Below, piece by piece: positions 45,449 to 56,231 of a stretch of 64,000 bases of DNA. Position 1 is the first letter of the stretch. Each line of letters opens with the position of its first letter. The stretch is from assembly GCA_963932465.1 (NCBI GenBank), contig OZ010793.1:257631525-257695524 (forward strand), given 5' to 3'. Position numbers and translations under genes: made by a program. The DNA comes from Maratus speciosus. Lineage: Eukaryota; Arthropoda; Arachnida; Araneae; Salticidae. The notes beneath the pieces are model-generated. The model made no database searches and was not told the DNA's origin. It was given only the letters and a program-made list of their open reading frames with translations.

Positions 45449-47621
45449 CCAGCCGGATGTGTCAATTCCCAAACTTTTTTCTATCTCATACATGTTAATA
45501 CTTCAAAATTTGCTGTCACAGAGCTAGAATTAAATGACAATCTATGCCAAAAATGAGCATTCTAAAGGTATAGGTTCTTTGAAAAGTAGATACAATAGAC
45601 TCCCTCAAATCTGCGACCCTAAAATCTACAAACGCCTGAAATCCGCACATCATCGCTGATGTAAACAATGGAACTTACAGATCAGATTTATGGAAAAAAT
45701 TACAGAATTTTTTTAATTCATATCATTCCGTATGTATTTTATTATGTAACTCTCGTTAATATGACTGAACTTGCGGTTTTTTTATGAAGGAAGTATAAAT
45801 TTATTTCTGAAAAAATCAAGATATTGCTGATATCACTGGTGATCACGATCTTTTTATCAAATATATTTATGTATTAATCAAGCTGTTTTGGTTTATTAAG
45901 ACTGGCTAAACCTGAAATAAAACTTCCTTACTTTATGATTTTGAAGTGAATTAATAGGATGCCTTTATGTGTCAAATTTCATTGAATAATTCAAGGAAAG
46001 TGTATCTCATTTTTATTACGCAAAGTATTTAATTATATATTATTAATTATTTTCTTGACCTTTACTTTTTATTATTTTAATTTATTACTTTAATTAAGTA
46101 TTTTAATATTTAAATATATTGCAAGCATTCATTATAATTTTGATTGCATTATTGCATTCAAATTACTGTTTAAAAAAATGTAAACAAAGCAATCACCAGA
46201 AATCCGTAAAATGCTAAAATCCGCACAACCTCTGGTCCCAAGCTGTGCGGTTTTGAGGGAGTTTACTGTATAAGCATCGGGTTTTTCAAACAAATCGTTC
46301 AATTTCGGCATCCACCCTCTTTGCAACTAAAATTCCCAGTCCAAAGAATATAAAAGCGACACCTTTGGACAGTATACACTCAAGCCTAATAAGGATCTAT
46401 TTATGTGAAAGTGCAACATAACATGAAGTTTGACTAAATTCTGTGCATTAGTTTTTGAGATATAGCTATTGCAAAAATCGTGAAAAATGCAAGATAGTAG
46501 CGCTATCTGTTATATATGATATAAACGAAAACCTAATCAGCACCAAATTATGTCAAGGTCTAACAGAATAGGAAGCTTGACGAAATTCCGTACAATAGTT
46601 CTTGAGATGACTAACCCTAAAATCGTGTAAATCTTGAAAAATGCAGCATGGCAGCGATTTACATCAAAACCTATTGAGTAACCACTTACGTCATCGTCTA
46701 ACTTAATCTGAAGTTTGATGAAAATTCGTGTTAAGTTCCTGAGATAGAGCTATTGCAGAAATCCTGAAAAATGTAGCATAGAAGAGCCGCGTATTGGGAG
46801 ATTTAGACCAAAACCTATAGCCAGAAACAACTTATATCCACGGCTAACTGAATGTGAAGTTTAATGAAAATCTGCGCATTAATTTTGAGATACAGCTATT
46901 TAGCAAATCATTAAAAATGCAGTATAACAGCGCCAGCTGTTGGGCGATTTGCACCAAAAAGCACCAATTTATATGAAGGTACAACTAAATGTAAAGTTTG
47001 ATGAAAATCCGCGTACTATTTCTTGAGATAGAGCTATTGCAGAAATCCTGAAAAATTCAGCATAGCAGCGCCAACTGTTGGGCGATTTACATCAAAACCT
47101 ATATCATCATCAACATACATAAGCAACAACTTATGTCGCCGTTTAACTTTATCTGAAATTTGATGAAAATCCATGCATTAGTTCTTGAGATAGGGCTAGT
47201 GCAGAAATTCTGAAAAATACAGCATAGCAGCGTTATCTATTGGACGATTTAGACCTAATCAGCACCAATTTATATGAAGGTAACTGAATCTGAAGTTTGA
47301 TGAAAATCTGTGCATTAGATCTATTGCAGAAATCGTGAAAAATGCAGCATAGCAGCGCCACCTGTTGGGCGATTTACGCCAAAGCCTAATCAGCACTAAC
47401 TTATAGCAAGGTATTGCTGAATCTAAAGTTTTATTAAATTCCGTGCGTTAGTTCTTGCGATAGAGCGCCACAAAATTTGCTTCACATACAGACAGGCATT
47501 TTCTATAAACAGTCAAATCGTGTTCAGGACTTTCTAAAACGTGTAAATTCGTCGAAAACCGGAAGTCGAAGTTTTTCTCGAATCCAATGCTTTCTTCTTG
47601 TAAAGATAGAAGAAAATAAAA
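45449..47621 (+). mobile_element. Minisatellite element, copy 2, interrupted by a pogo-like MITE
   Basis: Starts CCAGCCGGATGTGTCAATTC directly after copy 1 and ends AAAGATAGAAGAAAATAAAA. It holds more units than copy 1 (roughly nine around GCATAGCAGCGCCA and GGCGATTTACACCAAAACCT). A 676-bp pogo-like element splits it at 45593-46268. Two copies joined end to start without spacer suggest rolling-circle-like or unequal-exchange amplification. Confidence 0.7.
45593..46268. mobile_element. pogo-like MITE with visible empty site
   Basis: Left end CAATAGACTCCCTCAAATC and inverted right end CAGTAAACTCCCTCAAAAC, TA at both borders (45591-45592 and 46269-46270). The sister copy at about 44650 reads GGAGATATAAGCATA, and the filled site reads TAGATA, insert, TATAAGCAT, so the single TA was duplicated. 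GCTGTGCGGTTTTGAGGG inside the right end and GCGACCCTAAAATC inside the left end are pogo/Tigger-like. No transposase. Confidence 0.8.
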
Positions 47622-48080
47622 AGAGAGACTTTTTATTTTCTTCTAGAAAAGAGAGGCTGGTTTCTGTAAGGTAACGTTATTTTTTGAAGACGACACAAAA
47701 TAAGCTGGGAGAAAGAAATAGCATACCGTACCGGGGGCTATAAACTGGGCAGAACTTAGAGTATGACAATTTGAAAGATTTTGAAATTTAGTGCTTGGGG
47801 GTTGGGTAGAATGCAAAGGGAGAAAAATGAAAATTTCACGTGGGGGTGGCACAAAAATCTGCCGAAACGCAGAAAACTCTCACCGTCTCACCTCTTACCA
47901 ATATCATACTGCAAAATTGAAACATACAGAAGATCCTTTTGCATGGATCTTCTCTCCTTCCCAAAAAATATATTTTCTCCCAAATGAAAAAAATTTTCTG
48001 CAAGAAATCTTTCCCATACTGCGACATTGTCGGCATGTCGCCGCGATTCTGCCACGGAGGTTGTACGTATATAAACACTG
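47622..48080. other. Intergenic, no gene supported
   Basis: Several overlapping short frames on both strands (47643-48081) with no recognisable product. None is flanked by matching splice sites I could pair. Confidence 0.35.
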
Positions 48081-48081
48081 A

Positions 48082-48379
48082 TACTACTTGATTATCCCGT
48101 CGACCAAAAAACTATCGCCAAACTATAAGATTAACTGTCAATAGTGGACGATCGAAAATGTCACATTCACTTTTGACATTAAACACGATACACGTGTTCG
48201 TTACGTCATCAAGTGATTTTTAATTCGACTTTTTATTTGTATTTTTATTAATGTCTTACTAATTTATTTGTTCTTTCGTTATTTAAAATGAAAATTATGT
48301 CAGTTTGTATAATTTGGCAAATAGTTTGGCAATTTGTATAATTTGGCGAAATTGGTCGACGAGATAATCAAGTAGTACC
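48082..48379. mobile_element. MITE, family of 55199-55912
   Basis: Ends TACTACTTGATTATCCCGTC and GACGAGATAATCAAGTAGTA, one mismatch, continuing GACCAA. The interior has TATCGCCAAACT, TTACGTCATCAA and GTATAATTTGGC. No coding capacity. About 298 bp without nested insertions. Confidence 0.75.
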
Positions 48380-48454
48380 TAAATACTTCTGCCAGTATTT
48401 TTCGGTTAGCCGGGCGCCAATGTTATATACACATATAAATGTATATACAGTATA

Positions 48455-48907
48455 CCGGGTGTCCCAAAAAGGACTGACTGATTTTAAAATTTAATAACTT
48501 GCAAACGGTGACAGATATTAAAAAAATTCTTGCAGGAGGGTTATGCATAAGGTCAAAAGTTTTATTACAGTGATTTTCAATTTTAGTTCGATTTACAAAC
48601 AATAGATGGCGCTGTAAGCAATAGTCGCTAAATTCAGGCTCGATTTTTGGTACTTCGTGGCCCGGATAATACATTTCCATCTCCTTTTTCTGCATGGAAC
48701 AAGATAAAGGACCAGAAATCGAGCCTGTATTTAGCGACTATTGCTTTCAGCGCCATCTATTGTTTGTAAATCGAACTAAAATTGAAAATCACTGTAATAA
48801 AACTTTTGACCTTATGCATAACCCTCCTGCAAGAATTTTTTAAATATCTGTCACCGTTTGCAAGTTATTGAATTTTAAAATCAGTCAGTCCTTTTTGGGA
48901 CACCCGG
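48455..48907. mobile_element. Long palindromic MITE, CCGGGTGTCCCAAAAAGGAC ends
   Basis: The arms are nearly perfect inverts over about 220 bases each (CCGGGTGTCCCAAAAAGGAC; AACAATAGATGGCGCTG; AAATCGAGCCTG with complements). TATA flanks both sides. The loop near 48670-48705 includes ATTTCCATCTCC. The minus-strand frame 48423-48695 is palindrome-derived. A truncated relative is at 4201-4293. Confidence 0.8.
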
Positions 48908-48948
48908 TATATACATATATACATATATGTATATACAATGTATATACA

Positions 48949-50520
48949 TCAAAAGTTTCCGGCCAGTTAGATTCTTTGATTTGTTTGACAGAATGTTTCA
49001 GCAAAGAAGAAGTATAATTGCTTCAAAAGTTAAGAATAAGCAAATTACCTCTGACCACGTGATCATTTTGATTGGATACTGAAGATACTTGATGCAAAGG
49101 GAAGAATTCGAAATTCGCCGTGTGCAAAAGTTTCCGGCCATTCGTCATCCGTTAGTTTTTGCTATAGGTAAAGTGTTTTTTTGGCAGTGTTTGTTAATTA
49201 ATCAACGTGAATAACGTATTTGAAATTCAAAAATGAAAAGTTGACTAATTTATTGTTCCTAAACGAGTGATTTGTTTGTCGCTAAAGAGACATTCCTCTC
49301 GTGAGATTGCGGCAAAGTTGTCGATCGGAAAATTTGCTGTGAGCGCTATTTAAAAAAATATATGAAGATGGTCATGGCCTTCGGAACTTGCCGCGGTCCG
49401 AGAGACCCCGAAAAACGACCATTCTTGTGTAAAGAATTATCAGGAGAAAAGCAATTGATGACCCGCATAAAAATACCGCTGCAATTCCTCGCGATTTACG
49501 GTGTTAAAATATTGCTGAAATAAGTCGGTCTACCGTGTCAAAACGCTCACGTGACGTAGAACTTTATGGAACAGTCGGTGTTAAAAACCTTTCGTAAGTA
49601 AAAAAAAACAGAGGTCTCGACGGGCATTTGCCAGTGAATACAAAGTCTGGTCAAGTGAAAACTGGAAAAAAGTACTATTTTCCGATGAATCGACGTTCAA
49701 TCTTTTTGGTAGTGATAACAGTCACAACAACCGACGACCTAAAAACAAAAGATAAGATTCGAGATATGTATTCCTACAATGAAGCATGGCGGAGGACACG
49801 TTATGCTGTGGGGAGCATTTTCTGCAAAATGTGCCTGTCCGTTATTTCAAATCCGAGGCAAGATGAATAATGCAGTGCACAAGGATATCTTGCAAGATCA
49901 TTTGCTGCCTTATTGAATGAAAAATTGTGGTCGCAACTATTTCTTTCTTCATGATAACGATCAAAAGCATACATGCAAGCTCGTCAAGCAGTGGCTTTCG
50001 CACAAAAAAAATCCGCTTTTGAAATGGACAGCCCAATCACCCGATCTGAATCCAATAGAATATCTTTGAAACTAACTTGAAAACGTGTGTGAAGTTATAA
50101 ATATTCCAATTTAGCAGTATTTTCACAAAACTTGCAAGAAACGTGGAAAAAATTTAACATTGACGATCTACAGCCGTTCACTGAATCGATGCCACGTTGC
50201 TGCGCCACAGTACTTATTGCTAAATATATGAATACAAAATATTAATTGTAAATGTGGTTGATCACTGTTATTTTTTGTTATAACACCATTTTTTTCCAAA
50301 CTTTCCAAGGTGGCCGGGAACTTTTGAGAACATGCGTTTTCTTTTGCAAATAATTTTGTCAATTAAATTTATTAATATATATTTTTTTATTCCATAAATA
50401 AGTTCTTAACTGTTATTTCAATAAAGTATATAAGTATCACTTTGAGATTCCTCTTCATATGGGTATAATTACAAATTAACCAAAAATTTTCTGCTGGCCG
50501 GAGACTTTTGACCGCCACTG
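48949..50520 (+). mobile_element. Decayed Tc1-like element
   Basis: The right end, inverted, reads CAGTGGCGGTCAAAAGTCTC then CGGCCAGC. The left end shows only the inner part, TCAAAAGTTTCCGGCCAG (48949), so the first bases are lost or diverged. A second inner copy, AAAAGTTTCCGGCCATTCG, is at 49126. The body holds a multiply broken transposase. The length of about 1.57 kb is close to an intact Tc1. Confidence 0.8.
49250..50245 (+). pseudogene. Tc1-like transposase, frameshifted
   Basis: Family words appear across frames: HSSREIAAKLSIGKFAVS (helix-turn-helix, about 49285), GLRNLPRSERPRKTT (GRP-like linker, about 49375), FSDESTFNLFG with the first catalytic Asp at 49684-49686, and WTAQSPDLNPIEYL with the second Asp at 50043-50045 and the final Glu at 50058-50060. 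The end is around SMPRCCATVLIAKYMNTKY, with TAA at 50243-50245. Several stops and frameshifts make it non-functional. It belongs to the D..D34E Tc1 group by motif. Confidence 0.85.
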
Positions 50521-51400
50521 TATACTTGTATATATATATATCAATTCATATTGAATTTATTCATATTCATTAATATTTAATAAAGTTAACGATTTAACTT
50601 GTATTTAAATTTTAGCCTACTCAGGACAATATCATATTAATTTCTAATAGTATACTATCTTAAATGAGAATAAAATGCATAATGAGTGTATTTGTTATAC
50701 CTAATACTATGACAGTATGGATTTTAATTTGGTAATTTTTTTTCCCATCTGTCCTTTTTAATCTTGTTTCATTTTGAACTTAATTGGTGTTCAATGGTTT
50801 ATTTCTCGGTTTTCTGTGTGTGGTAGTCCCAAATTCATATTCTTTAGCTAATTTTTGCTAATACGAAGATGAAATCACACATTTTATTTGTGTAACTTAA
50901 GGCATTTGGGACCCGATGATTCTGTCTAAGTTCTACAAATTTCCATCATTCCATTTATGTTATTCAATTTCTGCTTTTTTTTTACTATGTTTTTGGAATC
51001 TATCTTAAGTGTGTTGGGGGGAACTGTATTTGTTAATGTCATTTTAATCATAATTTTACAGTTTTTGTTGGTGGTCGGTAATGTTTATTTAATAATTATA
51101 TATACATATATATATACATATAGATATATGTGGATACATATATATATATATGTGTGCATATTTATATAACACTGGCGGCCGGCTAATCGAAAAGTACCCT
51201 TCTGCCACTTTTTTTCAATATGACAACTGGGTGGCTCTCAAAAGGTGGGCACTGGACACACGTCATAACTTTAAGCCTTTCAAAAATAACTTTAATTATC
51301 ATTGACTTTATTTTTTTTTTTTTTTTTACACTGAGTTTTTAATTCTATTCAGAGACAAAAAATGGCATAATTTATTGTAAAAGCTTTGTATAAATATCTT
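50521..51400. other. AT-rich intergenic sequence with (TA)n runs
   Basis: TATATA-type microsatellites at 50525 and 51100-51150. The hydrophobic frame 50957-51169 is T-rich chance sequence ending in the microsatellite. No gene seen. Confidence 0.45.
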
Positions 51401-52354
51401 AAAATTTTATTATTTTATGCTAAAGAGGCCAATTTCGGACATTCATAACGTTAACTGCTCCAATGTACCACCAAGAAAAAGAGTTTTAACTTGCTTCCAG
51501 GTGGTTCTAACGGTAAACAACGAATGCATAAAGGAAACGGTAGATTTTTTGATAATTTCGTTAAGAGATGGCAGGCTGATTTATTGCTTTTTTGAAGATA
51601 GAAGGACTTTTCTATAAAGAATTTTTCTGTATTTTGTTATGTCCAAAAGTAACGAACGCCACAAAGCTATCATTTCCACGAAAAATACATTAAGTACTTT
51701 AAACTCTTTTATCTAACTTTAAAATCATTTTTAAAAATTTTAAAGTATTTGTATTTGTTTTTGTAAGATTTTTTTGCAATAAATACACTTTTCTCAAATA
51801 AGACAGTGGAATGTCCAAATCGCATAACAATGGAAACGCCGATTTTATTTTTGGTAAATTTATTTTTAAAGATGATTTGGTGTCCTGAAACATATAAAAA
51901 GATATATATTATAATGTTTTATCGTAAATAATTACCGTGTTTTGTATAAATAAAGTGTATTTAGTAGTACGTGTAATCATATAACTCGACTTGAAGCATG
52001 CTCAGCTAATATGTGTAACGATCGACACAAAATGACAACCGCTGCGATCATTACGAAATTTCGGACATGCTTATTTAAAAGTATGATTTAAAATTAATAG
52101 TAAAACTTCTTTTTTTATTTCAAAAGTAATTCTTCAGTGATCTTACGTGTTTATATGTATTTTGCAAAGTTTTCTTTATAGCAAATGTACCCCAAAAGAT
52201 TATTTAATAACAATGTCCAAATCGTGGAACGATCTAAACATTAATAATTTTAGTTTTCTAAATACACAAATAAATATATTATAACAGAGTCCATTGTTCT
52301 AATATACATCTTAAAAAATAAAATAAATATATTTTTGTTAAATTATTGTACTTG

Positions 52355-52390
<36 letters not shown>

Positions 52391-52761
52391 TCAAGGTTTA
52401 AGAATCCCCCTCCTTAAAATTCCATTCTTCCTCTTTGCTTCCCCATCAAAATGCAAGGCAAATAAAAAGTTTAAGCCGCTGCGTTCTGTAACTTTGGTAA
52501 AGAAAAAAAAAACAAAAAAAAACACAGAAACTGACAGTATTCAAAGTATAGAAGACAGCCAGCGAAAATTGTTAAAGATACCCAAAAGATTCACTCCGTA
52601 CAAATGACAAATAAATTTGGTACTATTCAAATAAAAAGTCGATCTGATTTTTGCAATCTCTGTAAAAAAGAATCAAGAATGCATTACCAGTGAAGCTGGT
52701 GAAAAAAAATATTGTTTCTACAGTTGACTTCTTTCGCAGTTGAAAATAGACTGACATTGGT
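51401..52761. other. AT-rich sequence with recurrent ATGTCCAAAWCGTAACG words
   Basis: Words such as ATGTCCAAAAGTAACGA, AATGTCCAAATCGCATAAC and ATGTCCAAATCGTGGAACGA recur at 51638, 51811 and 52211, and again at 54178 and 54206, usually about 150-400 bases apart. A T-run of 28 lies at 52361. The frame 51417-51617 has no recognised family. Together with the broken frame at 52762 this may be a decayed transposable element. Confidence 0.35.
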
Positions 52762-53053
52762 GACTGGTGCTTTGTATTAATTCATGATGAAAACTTATGA
52801 CCAGGTATTATTGAAAAGATCAGCATTGATAATGGTGAACAAATATTTTCTGTAAATTGTTTGACTCCTCAGGCAGACATTGATTTTAACAGGTTTCGTT
52901 ATCCATCTAAAAAGACAGCACAAATGCAGAAATTTAAAATATGAAGATATTTTGTTGAAATCACCATATCCATCTCAGCCGGGGACAGCAAGAGGGCACT
53001 TTTCTTTTGATAAAGAAATTATAGATATGTGCATTAAAAAAATGACAGTATAA
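52762..53053 (+). pseudogene. Broken open frame, possible transposon-encoded C-terminus
   Basis: Reads DWCFVLIHDENL, stop, PGIIEKISIDNGEQIFSVNC, then FNRFRYPSKK. After a frameshift it continues in another frame with DILLKSPYPSQPGTARGHF to a stop at 53051-53053. The layout of a W-C-FV strand, PG..V/I and a basic RYP segment resembles small beta-rich C-terminal domains I associate with transposon proteins in animal genomes, but I cannot name the family. Confidence 0.4.
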
Positions 53054-53219
53054 CTTGTTTGTTTTGTTTTTTTGAGAAAATAAAAAGAATAAATTATATG
53101 TTGGATGCTTCTAATATTGTGTAAAGGTATATTTTTTGCATAATGTGTAATTCCTATAAAATTAAGATATTACTTCTAAAAAAGTAGTAAATACTTTAAT
53201 ATCAAAGTTTAACATTTGA

Positions 53220-54030
53220 TTTTTTTTTTAATTCCTACTATTAGCTTACACTCTCCCTATATTTATTTATATATTTATATATTTATCTTGTACCAATTTT
53301 CAATCGTTAATAAAATACTCATTGTTCATCCTATCAGGTTGAAATAAATTTTTTTAAACTTGTACTGGATGACAATTGATGTTAATAAAGTTTTTTCAAA
53401 TATTAATTAATTAATTAAATTTTAATTAATTAATTTTAGTTTTGCATGGGAAACAAAATGGCCGCCATTGGTTATTGAATTTCAATGAAAGTATTTTCAA
53501 TAAGGGTTACCATAGGGGGGACCCTGTTCTGTCGCCAAATACCGCCAAGTTTGTCGCCAACTTGGCGATATATCGCCAAAATTTGGCGGCCAAAATGAGT
53601 CGCCAAAAGTGACACCAACTTGGCGATATCTGTAATATTTCGCCAAATTCCCATAGAGTTCCATTGTAAACCTACTTGCTTATAGAAAATCAACAAATTG
53701 ATATATTTTAATGCAACAAAAACTCATATTAGCTTGATTATATTAAAGGAACAGATGTCATATTCGCCCCATATTGGCGCGATTTTTTTCTGTCGCCAAT
53801 ATCATATAGGCAACAGGTACTTAACTTGCGCCAAAGTGCTTGATGTGGTAACCCGGATTATGTTGTTTATGCTGTTGATGTTTTCGCCAAATTGGCAACC
53901 GAAAAAAATCGCGCCAATATGGGGCGAATATGACATCTGTACCATATTAAATTTTTCTTTGATGGCCTAAGTAGGAATTGACTTTAAAAACAAAATTTTT
54001 ATATTACTTGTTATTATTATTACTGGATAA
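53220..54030. repeat. Dispersed repeat (second copy of 8241-8660) hosting MITEs
   Basis: The left part 53225-53440 and right part 53970-54020 match the 8.2-8.6 kb copy. The middle contains a GCCAA/TTGGCG-rich palindromic stretch (53510-53660, GTCGCCAACTTGGCGATA and complements) and a 196-bp hAT-like MITE. Confidence 0.65.
53748..53943. mobile_element. Short hAT-like MITE, copy A1
   Basis: Ends GGAACAGATGTCATATTCGC and, inverted, GGTACAGATGTCATATTCGC. Inverted identity extends about 40 bases through CCCATATTGGCGCGATTTTT. Flanks ATATTAAA (53740-53747) and ATATTAAA (53944-53951) are identical, an 8-bp target duplication. No coding capacity; the frame 53698-53970 reads through it. Confidence 0.9.
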
Positions 54031-54695
54031 CAAAAAGTTAATTATATATATATATATAATAATTATACATACAATTATAAAATAAATTTATTACATTCTT
54101 AGTTTTAAGAATTTTTTAAATACTAAGCACAACTTATTTATGGAAATGTCAAAACTGTGTAACCTACATCTCAGCAATGTCCAAAATCTGTAATCTACAT
54201 GCCAGAAATGTCCAAAATTTGTAACGTACAGATCTACTAATTAAATGCTTTAATAATTAATTTTCCAGAATAGTGGTTGTCTTTTAACATTTGTGTATAA
54301 TTTTGTAGACTTATATACTATGCTATTTAAAAAAATTGGCCTTAAATTTGAAAATTTTAAAAATTACATATAGTTAACGTTTAATGATCCCACCTTTTGA
54401 GAATCTCTCAACTATTTAATATTAACTATGCACTTAAAATGAAAAAAAGCTTACAATTATTATATTGTCAAATATTTTTTCTTTGGAATAAAAAATTGTA
54501 CTTTTATGCTAGCCGAGTGCAGGTGATAAATCGCCAAATATTGTTCCCATTGCCATCATTCATACTGCATTAATTTCATTTAAAATATAAATTTTTAACT
54601 TATTTGATTTAAAGTGCATAATTTTGATTTAAAATACATACATTTCAAACACGCTGATTTCCTATAAAATACATAATTATAATAATAAGAAGAAA
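54031..54695. other. AT-rich intergenic sequence
   Basis: Contains two of the ATGTCCAAAATNTGTAA words (54178, 54206) and (AT)n near 54040. No coding signal. Confidence 0.4.
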
Positions 54696-54703
54696 AAACA
54701 AAT

Positions 54704-54899
54704 GGAACAGATGTCATATTCGCCCCATATTGGCGCGATTTTTTTCGGTTGCCAATTTGGCGAAAAGATCAACAGCATAAACAACAGAATCCGGGTTACC
54801 ACATCAAGCCCTTTGGCGCAAGTTAAGTACCCGTTGCCTATATGATATTGGCGACAGAAAAAAATCGCGCCAATATGGGGCGAATATGACATCTGTACC
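54704..54899. mobile_element. Short hAT-like MITE, copy A2
   Basis: 196 bp, same ends as A1 but with the interior inverted (GGTTGCCAATTTGGCG near the left end). Flanks AAACAAAT (54696-54703) and AAACAAAT (54900-54907) are identical. Confidence 0.9.
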
Positions 54900-54907
54900 A
54901 AACAAAT

Positions 54908-55198
54908 AATAATAAATAATACCACAAATGAAAGCATTTTATTTCTAGTTTCCACACACGAAAAATAAAAACTGCTACTGGTAAAATAAAAAGGCTATTG
55001 GGGGGGGGGGGGGATACTGTTGGCGAGATCTGCGACCGGCTAACATAAAAAGTACCAAAAAATCGCTCCTCGTTACAGGACTGCAATTTATGTTACATTA
55101 GCCATAATCTCTTAAATGTAATTATGCCGATTTGATACGCACACTATTGCCGTTTTTACAATCAGACTAATATACATACATATATTCATACCCATTTT
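54908..55198. other. Intergenic, with a 14-base G-run
   Basis: A G-run lies near 55000. No gene or element ends recognised. Confidence 0.4.
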
Positions 55199-55406
55199 GG
55201 TACTACTTAGTTATCCCGTCGACCAAAAATCTATCGCCAAACTTTAAGATTAAATGCCAATAATGGTTGATCGGAAATGTCACATTCACTTGACTTTAAG
55301 CAAGTTACACGTGTTTACGTCATCAAATGATTTTTATTTCGACGTTTTATTTGTATTTTTATTGATGTTATACTAATTTATTTCTTCTTTCCTTATTTAA
55401 AATTAA

Positions 55407-55817
55407 CGCACAGATGTCATATTCGCCCCATATTGGCGCGATTTTTTTCTGACGCCAATGTCATATACGCAACGGGTACTTAACTGGCGCCAAAGTATCG
55501 TTATTTTGCTTGATGTGGTAACCCGGATTATGTTGTTTATGCTGTTGATGTTTTTGCCAAATAGGCAACCGAAGAAAATCGCGCCAATATGGGGCGAAGG
55601 TACAGATGTCATATTCGCCCCATATTGGCGCGATTTTTTTCGGTTGCCAATTTGGCGAAAACATCAACAGCATAAACAACATAATCCGGGTTACCACATC
55701 AAGCACTTTGACGCAAGTTAAGTACCTGTTGCCTATATGATATTGGCGACAGAAAAAAATCGCGCCAATATGGGGCGAATATGACATCTGTTCCGGGGCG
55801 AATATGACATATGTGCC
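55407..55817. mobile_element. Short hAT-like MITE, copy A3 (split by A4)
   Basis: The left end begins CGCACAGATGTCATATTCGC. The right end, inverted, begins GGCACATATGTCATATTCGC. Flanks AAAATTAA (55399-55406) and AAAATTGA (55818-55825) match at 7 of 8. Near its right end it is interrupted by A4 (55599-55794). Confidence 0.85.
55599..55794. mobile_element. Short hAT-like MITE, copy A4, nested in A3
   Basis: 196 bp, ends GGTACAGATGTCATATTCGC and the complement of GGAACAGATGTCATATTCGC. GGGGCGAA (55591-55598), a word belonging to A3's own inverted end, is duplicated at 55795-55802. So A4 inserted into A3 with an 8-bp duplication. Confidence 0.9.
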
Positions 55818-56014
55818 AAAATTGAAATTATGTCAATTTGTATAATTTGGAAAATGGTTTGGTGATTTATATAATTTGGCGATATTGGTCGCCGGGATAA
55901 CTAAGTAGTACCCAAATGGTTAATAGCAGAAAATACCACAAAAGAGAAGCATAAAAAACAACAGAGGAACAATTAGCACTTTAAAATTTATTGCTTTGAA
56001 TTATTACTAAATTT

Positions 56015-56223
56015 CGCTAAGATGCTGCATATTCCCTTGGCTGCCATCTTGGATTTCTTGGCGGCGTTGTTTATCGATAAGGCAATCCCGGTTCTGGCAA
56101 CCCCGTTAAGCCTAACATGCGCATAAATCGCTGCTTGGCGATATTTACTACTTGGCGGAAAGGGGTTTTCACGCCAAGAAAAAATCCAAGATGGCGACCG
56201 AGGGAATATAAAGCATCTGTTCC
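56015..56223. mobile_element. 209-bp hAT-like MITE, second family
   Basis: The left end CGCTAAGATGCTGCATATTC and inverted right end GGAACAGATGCTTTATATTC share AGATGC and continue with TTGGCTGCCATCTTGGATTT-like arms. Flanks CTAAATTT (56007-56014) and CTAAATTT (56224-56231) are identical. The ends and the TTGGCGATATT interior word resemble the A family, so these may share a transposase source. Confidence 0.8.
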
Positions 56224-56231
56224 CTAAATTT

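Larger units (their letters stand above)
55199..55912. mobile_element. MITE of the 48082-48379 family, containing two nested MITEs
   Basis: Ends GGTACTACTTAGTTATCCCG and the complementary CGGGATAACTAAGTAGTACC. The interior matches the 48.1 kb copy (ATCGCCAAACTTTAAGATTA, TTACGTCATCAAATGA, GTATAATTTGG) up to 55406 and from 55818 on. The 411 bases between are copy A3 with A4 inside. Inverted identity may extend a few bases outward (CCATTTKGG), so the boundary is approximate. Confidence 0.8.

Noticed and set aside
53472..55787. Frames containing SYSPHIGAIFFCRQYHIGNRYLTCAKV, similar at three or four places
   Set aside because: Apparent protein conservation is the MITE A family read in frame; it occurs in both orientations and spans the inverted ends.
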